From Sandaracinaceae bacterium (GTDB taxonomy: Bacteria; Myxococcota_A; Polyangia; Polyangiales; Houyiibacteriaceae): a DNA stretch of 64,000 bases. Position 1 is the stretch's first letter; every line of letters begins with the position of its first letter. Made by a program: the position numbers and the translations under genes. The stretch is taken from contig JACKEI010000001.1 in the NCBI GenBank assembly GCA_020633075.1, positions 744,001 to 808,000 of the forward strand, given 5' to 3'. The notes below the pieces were generated by a model. The model was not told the DNA's origin and did no database searches. It worked only from the letters and a program-made list of their open reading frames with translations. This document shows positions 55,356 through 63,027 of the stretch, in pieces.

Positions 55356-56411
55356 GTGATTCTCGTTACGGGCGGCGCCGGGTTCATTGGCAGCAACTTC
55401 GTCCTCGATTGGGTCGCTTCCACCGGCGAGGCCGTCCTCAACCTCGACAAGCTGACCTATGCGGGCAACCTCGAGACGCTCGAGTCGCTCGCTGGCGACG
55501 CGCGCCATACGTTTGTCCAAGGTGACATCGTCGATCGGGCGCTGCTCGACGGGCTGCTGGCGGCGCATCGACCCAGGGCCATCGTCCACTTCGCGGCGGA
55601 GAGCCATGTAGACCGGTCGATTCATGGGCCCGGGGAGTTCGTCCGCACCAACATCGAGGGAACGTTCACCCTGCTCGAGGCCGCTCGGGGGTATTGGAGC
55701 GGATTGGACGGGGCGGCGCGCGACGGGTTTCGCTTCCTGCACGTTAGTACGGACGAGGTCTACGGGACCCTGGGGGCCAAGGACGCGGCCTTCACCGAAG
55801 ATCACCCATATGCCCCCAACAGCCCGTACTCGGCGAGCAAGGCCGCGTCGGACCACCTCGTGCGGGCCTGGCACCACACGTACGGCTTGCCCGTAGTGAC
55901 CACAAACTGCTCCAACAACTACGGCCCCTATCAGTTTCCCGAGAAGCTGATCCCGCTCATGATCGTGAACGCTCTCGCTGGCAAGGGGCTGCCTGTCTAC
56001 GGCGACGGCATGCAGGTGCGCGACTGGCTCTACGTCACCGATCACTGCGCCGCGATTCGCGCGGTGCTCGAGGGCGGCCGCCTTGGCGAGACATACAACA
56101 TCGGTGGTTGGAACGAGATGCCCAACATCAACATCGTTCACGCCATCTGCCGTGCGCTCAACGACCTGCGTCCCGACGCGGCCGGCGACTACGAACGCCT
56201 CGTGACCTACGTCACCGACCGCCCCGGTCACGACCGCCGTTACGCCATCGACGCAAGCAAGATTGAAAGGGAGCTCGGCTGGCGTCCCTCGGAGACGTTC
56301 GAGACGGGCCTCCGAAAGACCATCGAGTGGTACCTGAGCAACCCTCAGTGGGTGGGGAACGTGCAAAGCGGCGCGTACCGTGAGTGGGTCGCCAAGCACT
56401 ATACGTCATGA
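55356..56411 (+). CDS. rfbB: dTDP-glucose 4,6-dehydratase
   Basis: 351 residues. Second step of dTDP-L-rhamnose synthesis. NAD motif VTGGAGFIGSNFVLDW, DKLTYAGNLETLE, HFAAESHVDRSI, STDEVYGTLG, catalytic Tyr/Lys SPYSASKAASDHLV, NCSNNYGPYQFPEKLIPL, and GDGMQVRDWLYVTDH. GTG at 55356 with AAGGAT eight bases upstream begins exactly at the fold. The 88 nt to asnB show no clear promoter or terminator. Overlaps rfbD by ATGA. Confidence 0.97.
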   Translation: MILVTGGAGFIGSNFVLDWVASTGEAVLNLDKLTYAGNLETLESLAGDARHTFVQGDIVDRALLDGLLAAHRPRAIVHFAAESHVDRSIHGPGEFVRTNIEGTFTLLEAARGYWSGLDGAARDGFRFLHVSTDEVYGTLGAKDAAFTEDHPYAPNSPYSASKAASDHLVRAWHHTYGLPVVTTNCSNNYGPYQFPEKLIPLMIVNALAGKGLPVYGDGMQVRDWLYVTDHCAAIRAVLEGGRLGETYNIGGWNEMPNINIVHAICRALNDLRPDAAGDYERLVTYVTDRPGHDRRYAIDASKIERELGWRPSETFETGLRKTIEWYLSNPQWVGNVQSGAYREWVAKHYTS

Positions 56412-57304
56412 AGATCCTGCTGTTCGGGAAAGACGGCCAGGTCGGCTGGGAGCTGCAGCGCTCGCTTGCTCTTTTGGGGCCAGTCGTAGCGTTGGGACGG
56501 GCGGGCCGTGATGGCCTCGTCGGCGACCTCCAAGATATCGAGGGGGCGTGCGCGACGGTGCGGTCCCTGCGTCCAGACGCCATCGTCAATGCCGCGGCCT
56601 ACACCGCGGTCGACAAGGCCGAGTCCGAGCCCGATGTCGCCAGAGTCATCAACACGGCCGCGCCCACAGCGCTCGCGCGGGAGGCCGCCGCGCTCGGCTC
56701 TTGGCTGGTCCACTACTCGACGGACTACGTCTTTGATGGAAGCGGCACCACACCCTGGACCGAGGACGACGCCACAGGGCCGCTTGGTGTGTATGGGGCC
56801 ACCAAGCTCGCGGGCGAGCAGGGCATCCAGGCCGCTGGCGGCAAGCACTTGGTGTTTCGGACGAGCTGGGTCTACGCCGCGCGGGGGAACAACTTCGCGA
56901 AGACCATGCTGCGCTTGGCGAAAGAGCGCGACGAACTCAGCGTTGTCGTGGACCAGGTCGGAGCACCGACGGGGGCAGAGGCCTTGGCTGACGCCACGGC
57001 GCACGCGCTGCGGGTTGCACGCCAAGACGCGGGTGTCTCGGGGACCTATCACCTCGCGGCCTCCGGAGAGACCAACTGGCTCGAGTACGCGCGCTTCGTC
57101 ATCGACCGAGCCCGAGCGCAGGGGGCCGCTGTTCGGGTCCCCGCCGATTCCGTGCGTGGCATCGCCACCCGCGACTACCCGACTCCGGCCCGGCGCCCGT
57201 TGAACTCGCGCCTCGCCACCCACAAATTCACGAGCACGTTCGACCTCTGCCTCCCGCCTTGGCGTGAAGGTGTCGCGCGCGTCCTAGACGAAGGAAACAC
57301 CTGA
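56408..57304 (+). CDS. rfbD: dTDP-4-dehydrorhamnose reductase
   Basis: 298 residues. Last step of dTDP-rhamnose synthesis, NADPH-dependent. GKDGQVGWELQRSL nucleotide loop, VNAAAYTAVDKAESEP, STDYVFDGSG, catalytic YGATKLAGEQ, TSWVYAARGNNFAKTML and VVDQVGAPTGAEALAD, followed by a late RRPLNSRLATHKF. ATG in the overlap with rfbB. Confidence 0.96.
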   Translation: MKILLFGKDGQVGWELQRSLALLGPVVALGRAGRDGLVGDLQDIEGACATVRSLRPDAIVNAAAYTAVDKAESEPDVARVINTAAPTALAREAAALGSWLVHYSTDYVFDGSGTTPWTEDDATGPLGVYGATKLAGEQGIQAAGGKHLVFRTSWVYAARGNNFAKTMLRLAKERDELSVVVDQVGAPTGAEALADATAHALRVARQDAGVSGTYHLAASGETNWLEYARFVIDRARAQGAAVRVPADSVRGIATRDYPTPARRPLNSRLATHKFTSTFDLCLPPWREGVARVLDEGNT

Positions 57305-58186
57305 GTGGCACGCAAGGGCATCATCCTCGCTGGCGGGTCCAACACACGCCTGTACCCCGCTACGCTCGCTGTCTCAAAGCAGCTGCTGCCGGTCTACGAC
57401 AAGCCCATGATCTACTACCCGCTGAGCACCCTGATGCTCGCCGGGATTCGCGACATCTTGATCATCTCCACGCCGCAGGACACGCCGCGCTTCGCCCAGC
57501 TGCTTGGCGATGGGAGCCAGTGGGGCTTGCGGCTCGAGTATAAAGTGCAGCCGAGCCCGGATGGACTCGCGCAGGCATTCATCCTTGGCGAGGAGTTCAT
57601 CGCGGGGGACCCCTGCGCCCTCGTGCTTGGCGACAACCTGTTCTACGGGCACGACTTCGCGACAGGGTTGCGCGAAGCGGGGGCCGTGACCGACCGGGCC
57701 ACCGTGTTCGCGTACGCCGTCACAGACCCGGAGCGCTACGGCGTGGTGGAGTTCGACGCCGCCGGGCGGGCCATCAGCCTTGAGGAGAAGCCGTCCAAAC
57801 CAAAGAGTCGGTACGCGGTCACGGGCCTGTACTTCTACGACGCTCGCGTTGTGGACATGGCGAAGGCTCTTGCACCCAGCCGGCGGGGCGAGCTCGAGAT
57901 CACGGACTTGAACCGCCTCTACCTGGAGGAAGGCGCGCTCGACGTCCAAGTGCTGGGTCGCGGCCACGCGTGGCTCGACACGGGCACCCACGAAAGCCTG
58001 CTCGAAGCGAGCACCTTCATTCAAACGATCGAGAAGCGTCAGGGGCTGAAGATCGCGTGCCCGGAAGAGATCTCCTGGCGTGCCGGGTGGATCAAGGACG
58101 ATGGCTTGCGTGTTGTGGCGGAACCGTTGGCCAAGAACGAGTACGGCCGCTACCTCTTGCGCCTACTCGAGGACCGCGTGTTTTGA
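57305..58186 (+). CDS. rfbA: Glucose-1-phosphate thymidylyltransferase
   Basis: 293 residues, first step of dTDP-rhamnose synthesis. GIILAGGSNTRLYPATLAVSKQLLP, YDKPMIYYPLSTLMLAGI, QPSPDGLAQAFILGEEF, LGDNLFYGHDF, VTGLYFYDARVVDMAK, and HAWLDTGTHESLLEAS. The phosphate loop usually reads GGSGTRL; here the second Gly is Asn (GGSNTRL). GTG start directly after the rfbD stop; overlaps rfbC by one base (TGATG). Confidence 0.97.
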   Translation: MARKGIILAGGSNTRLYPATLAVSKQLLPVYDKPMIYYPLSTLMLAGIRDILIISTPQDTPRFAQLLGDGSQWGLRLEYKVQPSPDGLAQAFILGEEFIAGDPCALVLGDNLFYGHDFATGLREAGAVTDRATVFAYAVTDPERYGVVEFDAAGRAISLEEKPSKPKSRYAVTGLYFYDARVVDMAKALAPSRRGELEITDLNRLYLEEGALDVQVLGRGHAWLDTGTHESLLEASTFIQTIEKRQGLKIACPEEISWRAGWIKDDGLRVVAEPLAKNEYGRYLLRLLEDRVF

Positions 58187-58722
58187 TGCTTGTGACGAAG
58201 ACCGCCATCGCCGACGTGCTCGTGGTTGAACCCAAGGTTTTTGGGGACGATCGGGGCTTCTTCACGGAGAGTTGGAACGCGCGTGCATTCGCGGAAGCGA
58301 CAGGGGTCGCTCTACCGTTTGTGCAGGACAACCACTCGCGCTCCCGACGGGGCGTGCTCCGCGGGCTACACTACCAAGTGGAGCAACCGCAAGGGAAGTT
58401 GGTGCGGGTCGTCCAGGGCGCCGTGTTCGATGTCGCAGTGGACGTGCGCCGCTCGTCGCCGACGTTCGGCGCGTGGGTGGGCGTGGAACTTTCCGAGGCG
58501 AACAAGAAGCAGCTCTGGGTGCCGCCTGGGTGCGCTCATGGCTTCTTGGTCACGTCCGAGAGCGCGGACGTCCTCTACAAGACCACGGACTACTACGCGC
58601 CGGCGCATGAACGCTGCTTGGCTTGGGACGACGCTACTGTGGGGGTGGAGTGGCCGCTCGTTGGGCGGCCGCCAATGCTCTCGGACAAGGATCGCAAGGG
58701 CGTTTCGCTGGCCGAGGTGTAG
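58186..58722 (+). CDS. rfbC: dTDP-4-dehydrorhamnose 3,5-epimerase
   Basis: 178 residues. Third step of the pathway. DDRGFFTESWNARAF, FVQDNHSRSRRGVLRGLHYQ with the catalytic His, GAVFDVAVDVRRSSPTFG, LWVPPGCAHGFLVTSE and the tyrosine-containing YKTTDYYAPAHERCL. Completes rfbBDAC. 118 nt with no gene separate it from neuB; a short GGGGT-G-ACCCC palindrome lies there. Confidence 0.97.
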   Translation: MLVTKTAIADVLVVEPKVFGDDRGFFTESWNARAFAEATGVALPFVQDNHSRSRRGVLRGLHYQVEQPQGKLVRVVQGAVFDVAVDVRRSSPTFGAWVGVELSEANKKQLWVPPGCAHGFLVTSESADVLYKTTDYYAPAHERCLAWDDATVGVEWPLVGRPPMLSDKDRKGVSLAEV

Positions 58723-58840
58723 CCTGCTATCCTCTGCGTTCCGACGCCTAGGGGTGACCCCGACGCTACAACCCTCCACCGGAACCTTGTCCCGTTTGCG
58801 CTGAGACCACCAAATCCAGCCAGGCCCTGAGAGCTTTGCA

Positions 58841-59923
58841 ATGCCACCGTCCTTCACAGTCGCCAGCCGCCCGGTCGGCCTCGAACACCCTCCACTGGTC
58901 ATCGCGGAGATCGGCATCAACCACGAGGGCTCGCTAGAAACGGCCTGCGAAATGGTCGACGCCGCGAAGCGCGCCGGCGCTGAAATCGTCAAGCATCAGA
59001 CGCACGTCGTTGAGGACGAGATGATCGCTGCCGCGCGCAGCGTGGTGCCGGGCAACGCGAGCGAGGGCATCTACGACATCATGGCCCGCTGCGCGTTGAC
59101 CGAAAAAGAAGAGGTCGAGCTCAAGCGCTACGCGGAGTCGGCTGGCCTTCTCTTCATCAGCACCCCCTTCTCACGGGCCGCTGCCAACCGTTTGGAGCGG
59201 ATGGGCGTTGAGGCCTACAAGGTTGGCTCTGGCGAGTGCAACAACTACCCACTGCTCCGTCACATCGCGAGCCTCGGGAAGCCAATGATCCTCTCAACGG
59301 GTATGAACACCATCGCCACAGTGCGGCCCGCCGTCGCTCTAATGCGCGAGGCCAATGTGCCGTTCGCCTTGCTACACACCACTAGCGTGTACCCGACTCC
59401 GCACAAGCTGGTGCGCCTTGGGGCCATGGTGGAGCTCGCCGAAGCGTTCCCGGATGCGGTTGTCGGCCTGTCGGACCACACGCAAGACAACTACAGCTGC
59501 CTAGGGGCTGTCGCTCTGGGCGCGTCCATCCTCGAACGACACTTCACAGACCGCATGGACCGACCCGGGCCGGACATCGAAGTCTCGATGGACGAATCGG
59601 CGATGCGGGACCTCATCATTGGCTCCCGAGCCATCGCCCTCTGCCGTGGGGGTACCAAGGACTCCCCCATTGAGGAGCAGGTCACCAAGGACTTCGCCTT
59701 TGCGTCTGTGGTCACCATCGCCCCGATCGAAGCTGGGCAGGCCTTCTCCAGAGAGAACATCTGGGTCAAGCGTCCTGGCACCGGCGAGATCCACGCCGCG
59801 TCATTTGAGGATGTCTTGGGAAAGACGGCTACTCGCGACGTAGAGTCCGGAGTCGCCCTCCGCGTTGAGGATGTCGCGGGCGGCGTCGACTTGGCCAAGG
59901 TGCCTCTTGAACTGCGCCGCTAA
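58841..59923 (+). CDS. neuB: N-acetylneuraminate synthase family protein
   Basis: 360 residues. Condenses an N-acetylated hexose with phosphoenolpyruvate to a nine-carbon sialic-acid-type sugar. Catalytic barrel: VIAEIGINHEGSLETACEMV, IVKHQTHVVEDEM, FISTPFSRAAANRLE, KVGSGECNNYPLL, LSTGMNTI, HTTSVYPTP, VGLSDHTQDN, LERHFTDRMDRPGPDIEVS. C-terminal SAF domain: AGQAFSRENIWVKRPGTGEI. The family includes legionaminate and pseudaminate synthases; the neighbouring hydrolysing epimerase points to Neu5Ac or a legionaminate-like product. GAGAG eight bases before the ATG. Confidence 0.93.
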   Translation: MPPSFTVASRPVGLEHPPLVIAEIGINHEGSLETACEMVDAAKRAGAEIVKHQTHVVEDEMIAAARSVVPGNASEGIYDIMARCALTEKEEVELKRYAESAGLLFISTPFSRAAANRLERMGVEAYKVGSGECNNYPLLRHIASLGKPMILSTGMNTIATVRPAVALMREANVPFALLHTTSVYPTPHKLVRLGAMVELAEAFPDAVVGLSDHTQDNYSCLGAVALGASILERHFTDRMDRPGPDIEVSMDESAMRDLIIGSRAIALCRGGTKDSPIEEQVTKDFAFASVVTIAPIEAGQAFSRENIWVKRPGTGEIHAASFEDVLGKTATRDVESGVALRVEDVAGGVDLAKVPLELRR

Positions 59924-61079
59924 GACCACCAAGGACAAGCGTCGTCGCGTAGTGTTCCTCACGGGTACTCGCGCGGACTTCGGCAAATTGAAGCCATTGA
60001 TGCGCCTCGTTGAGGATCATGATGATTTGGATTGTCATGTGTTTGTTACAGGCATGCACACGCTCCGAATCTACGGGGAGACCTGGCAAGAGGTCCGTAA
60101 CTGCGGATTCAAGAACTTCCACGTGATGCACAACCAGTACGTGGGAGAGCCGATGGAGTCAATCCTCGCTAACACCGTGCAGGGGCTAGCACGCTACGTC
60201 GCCGAAGTGCAGCCAGAGCTTCTGGTTGTGCATGGGGACCGCGTGGAGGCTCTCGCAGGCGCATTGGTGGGCACCCTCGCCCATGTGAAGGTGGCGCATA
60301 TCGAGGGCGGGGAACGTTCGGGCACGGTGGACGAAACCATCCGCCACGCGGTCTCCAAGCTGAGTCACCTACACTTTGTGGCCAACGAGGACGCCGCGAG
60401 GCGGGTACGGCAGTTGGGCGAGGTCCCGGAGCACATCTTCGTCATCGGTTCTCCGGACATCGACGTCATGCACTCCCCAGACCTCCCGTCGCTAGAGTCG
60501 GTGCGCGAGAGGTACGAGATCCACTACCCAGAGTACGGCATCTTGCTGTTCCATCCCGTCACCACTGAGCTCCGCGACATCGGTGAGTACACACAGGCGC
60601 TCGTAAACGCAGTGATCGCTTCCGAGAAGCCATTTGTTGCGATCTACCCGAACAACGACGCCGGCACGGAGTTCATTCTCTCGGCCTATCGCCGGCTAGA
60701 GTCGTGCGCCAATGTCCGAGTGTTCCCTTCGATTCGTTTCGAGAGCTTCCTCACTCTTCTGAAAAACGCCTCGCTCATGATTGGAAACTCAAGCGCTGGC
60801 GTGCGGGAAGCACCCATCTACGGGGTTCCCGCCGTAGACATCGGAACGCGGCAGAACGAGCGCTACGACGGACCAGGTGTCACTCACGTGGGCTACGGCG
60901 AGCAGGAGATCCTCGCGGCCATCCAGCAGCAGTTCGGTGCGCGTACCGCCGGGATCGACTCCCGATTCGGACACGGCGACAGCGCAGCCAAGTTCCTACA
61001 AGTGCTCAGCGAGAACGACATCTTTTCTGTCCCGCAGCAAAAGCTGTTCCAAGACCTCAAGTTTGGCGAGCCAAACTGA
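59871..61079 (+). CDS. neuC: Hydrolysing UDP-N-acetylglucosamine 2-epimerase
   Basis: 402 residues from ATG 59871. Supplies N-acetylmannosamine (or a diacetamido analogue) to NeuB. Fold and motifs: VVFLTGTRADFGKLKPLM, VVHGDRVEALAGAL, VAHIEGGERSGTVDETIRHAVSKLSHLHF, GSPDIDVMHSP, LFHPVTTE, IGNSSAGVREAPIYGVPAVDIGTRQ. The start is uncertain: ATG 59871 overlaps neuB by 53 bp, while TTG 59907 (AAGG six bases upstream) overlaps by 17 bp and begins closer to the conserved strand. A markedly AT-rich patch at 60001-60060 (27 of 60 G+C) stands out. Confidence 0.93.
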   Translation: MSRAASTWPRCLLNCAAKTTKDKRRRVVFLTGTRADFGKLKPLMRLVEDHDDLDCHVFVTGMHTLRIYGETWQEVRNCGFKNFHVMHNQYVGEPMESILANTVQGLARYVAEVQPELLVVHGDRVEALAGALVGTLAHVKVAHIEGGERSGTVDETIRHAVSKLSHLHFVANEDAARRVRQLGEVPEHIFVIGSPDIDVMHSPDLPSLESVRERYEIHYPEYGILLFHPVTTELRDIGEYTQALVNAVIASEKPFVAIYPNNDAGTEFILSAYRRLESCANVRVFPSIRFESFLTLLKNASLMIGNSSAGVREAPIYGVPAVDIGTRQNERYDGPGVTHVGYGEQEILAAIQQQFGARTAGIDSRFGHGDSAAKFLQVLSENDIFSVPQQKLFQDLKFGEPN

Positions 61080-61080
61080 G

Positions 61081-61749
61081 ATGGGCAGCCTGGCCATTAT
61101 CCCGGCTCGTGGCGGCTCCAAAGGACTCCGTCGCAAGAACGTCCTGCCCATGGCGGGGCGCCCGATGCTCGCCCACTCAGTCGCGGCCGCACTTGAGAGT
61201 GGCCTCTTCGACGAGGTGGTGGTGAGCAGCGAAGACGACGAAATCTTGGCCGCCGCTCGCGCGGCGGGTGCCACCGCCATTGTGCGCCCCGATGCGCTGT
61301 CCACGGACACGGCTTCGTCCGCGGACGTTGTCCTGCATGCCCTTGAGCAGCACCGCTGGGCCGACACGTTCGCACTACTTCAACCAACATCGCCGCTGCG
61401 CACGGCAGCGCACCTGCGTGAAGCGGCTGCGCTGCTGACCGCTGAGACCATCGCTGTCGTCAGCATCTGCGAGTGCGCGCACCACCCGCTCAAGACACTG
61501 CTGCAGGTGGACGGACATTTTGTGCCAACACGCGAGTGGCGAGACCTCACCCAGCCGCGGCAGTCGTTGCCTCGAGCCGTACAACCCAACGGGGCCATCT
61601 ATTTTGGGCGCTCTCGCTCATTCGTGGAGTCAAAGGACTTCCTCCCCGCCGGGACTGTTTGGTACGAGATGTCTCAGACCGCGAGTATCGACGTCGATGA
61701 CGCGACGTCGTTTGGCGAGGCCGAGCGCGCCCTCCTGTCCGGTTTATAG
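61081..61749 (+). CDS. neuA: CMP-N-acetylneuraminate cytidylyltransferase family
   Basis: 222 residues. Activates the nonulosonic acid with CTP. IIPARGGSKGLRRKNVLPMAGRPML, VVVSSEDDEILAAA, LLQPTSPLRTAAHLREA, PNGAIYFGRS and the late SIDVDDATSFGEAE. Lies one base after the neuC stop. Its 3' end overlaps the convergent flippase gene by 6 bp. Confidence 0.95.
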   Translation: MGSLAIIPARGGSKGLRRKNVLPMAGRPMLAHSVAAALESGLFDEVVVSSEDDEILAAARAAGATAIVRPDALSTDTASSADVVLHALEQHRWADTFALLQPTSPLRTAAHLREAAALLTAETIAVVSICECAHHPLKTLLQVDGHFVPTREWRDLTQPRQSLPRAVQPNGAIYFGRSRSFVESKDFLPAGTVWYEMSQTASIDVDDATSFGEAERALLSGL

Positions 61750-63027
61750 GTCACGACTGAGGGCGCGCCGCCATGGCAGTGGCGCCACACGGTTCGCGAT
61801 GACGATTGCCAACAGCGCAACGAGTAAGAACGAAAGCGCCGTGGAGTAGGCGGCCCCCAGCGCTCCGAAGTGCAGGATGAGCACGTAATTGCCGACTAGG
61901 TTGCAGGACACCGTCAAGAGCGCCATCCACGCCAAGTACTGGGTCTTCTTGTAGTAGAAGAACGGCGCAGACACGGTCATGTACACCATCCAGAACCAGT
62001 AGCTCAGCGCAATCCAGAACACGTACGTCGCCCCGGCGGCGTAGCGCGGATCCAGGAGGCTGAATAGCCACGGCGCCGCCGCCGAAAGCACGATCACCAC
62101 CAGGAGCTCGAGCGCGACGAACCCCAACGCCATTCGCAGTACCCGGGCAATCTCGTCTTCTTCCCCACGCTGCAACGCCGAGAACAGGCTGGGATTGTAG
62201 ACTGCCGAGAAGCTGGCCGACAGGAGGACGATGATTGCCCCCCCCTGGTAGCCGATGCTGTAGAGGCCGGCTGCCTCGAGGTCTACGAGACGCGCCAAGA
62301 AGACTCGGTCGCTCTGGTTGATGACTACCTTGCCGAGCTCGTGAAGGACTAGCGGGGCGCCGTACGCTATCCCCATGCGGAACTGCGACCTGCGGAGCTT
62401 CAGCGTCAACAGCCCTCGCTGGGCGAAATACAATAGGCCGAACGCCGTCGTCAGCGCTAGAACGGCGACCGCAGCGCCTACCCGGCCGACCCAGTTCCAC
62501 CGAAACCAAGCGACGAATGCGACGATGCAGGCGACCTCGACGACTACGCATCCAATGCCGACGAGGCCGTAGGCGCGAACGTTCCGCTCTGTCACCAGGT
62601 AGTTGTTGGTCTGGTTGGCGTAGACGGTCAGCAGGGCGACGCCGACGATGGGCAGAGCGGCTTCCGGGGGAAGTCCGATTTCGCCAAGGAGGAAGTCCGC
62701 GAAGGGAACCGTGAGCAACGCGAGCGCGGCGGCCAGCATCAGCGGGAGGCACAAGGTGCTAGACAGCAGCCCAGCGAACTCAGGCGACTTGCGGTCCTGG
62801 CGGAAGTACTCAACCCCGACGACGCCGCCGACGTTGAGTCCTACCAACGGTACAAGCGAGGCCGCGCAGGTCGTAAACAGCGCGATTAGTCCGTACTCGG
62901 CGGGAGCGATGTACACGGTTATCAACGGCAACACGAGGAAACGTGCGCCACTCGACAGCACCCCGACGAGCGTGAACGTGGAGAACGCCCCGAGAAGACT
63001 CCGCGCCATGGTGCCGGCTTTGGACAC
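61744..63027 (-). CDS. Oligosaccharide flippase (Wzx-like)
   Basis: 427 residues, about twelve to fourteen helices, MATE/Wzx-type. The N-terminus FSTFTLVGVLSSGARFLVLPLITVYIAPAEYGLIAL is typical of the polysaccharide biosynthesis protein family (PST), and the mid-region QSDRVFLARLVDLEAAGLYSIGYQ is its usual second-half marker. It would move lipid-linked repeat units to the outer leaflet of the inner membrane for the polymerase. GTG at 63027 overlaps the upstream stop (TAGTG); ATG at 63009 is an alternative. Confidence 0.9.
   Translation of the reverse strand: MSKAGTMARSLLGAFSTFTLVGVLSSGARFLVLPLITVYIAPAEYGLIALFTTCAASLVPLVGLNVGGVVGVEYFRQDRKSPEFAGLLSSTLCLPLMLAAALALLTVPFADFLLGEIGLPPEAALPIVGVALLTVYANQTNNYLVTERNVRAYGLVGIGCVVVEVACIVAFVAWFRWNWVGRVGAAVAVLALTTAFGLLYFAQRGLLTLKLRRSQFRMGIAYGAPLVLHELGKVVINQSDRVFLARLVDLEAAGLYSIGYQGGAIIVLLSASFSAVYNPSLFSALQRGEEDEIARVLRMALGFVALELLVVIVLSAAAPWLFSLLDPRYAAGATYVFWIALSYWFWMVYMTVSAPFFYYKKTQYLAWMALLTVSCNLVGNYVLILHFGALGAAYSTALSFLLVALLAIVIANRVAPLPWRRALSRDL

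Noticed and set aside
58751..58761. GGGGT-G-ACCCC palindrome between rfbC and neuB as a terminator
   Set aside because: Five-base stem with a one-base loop and no T-run; cannot form a terminator hairpin.
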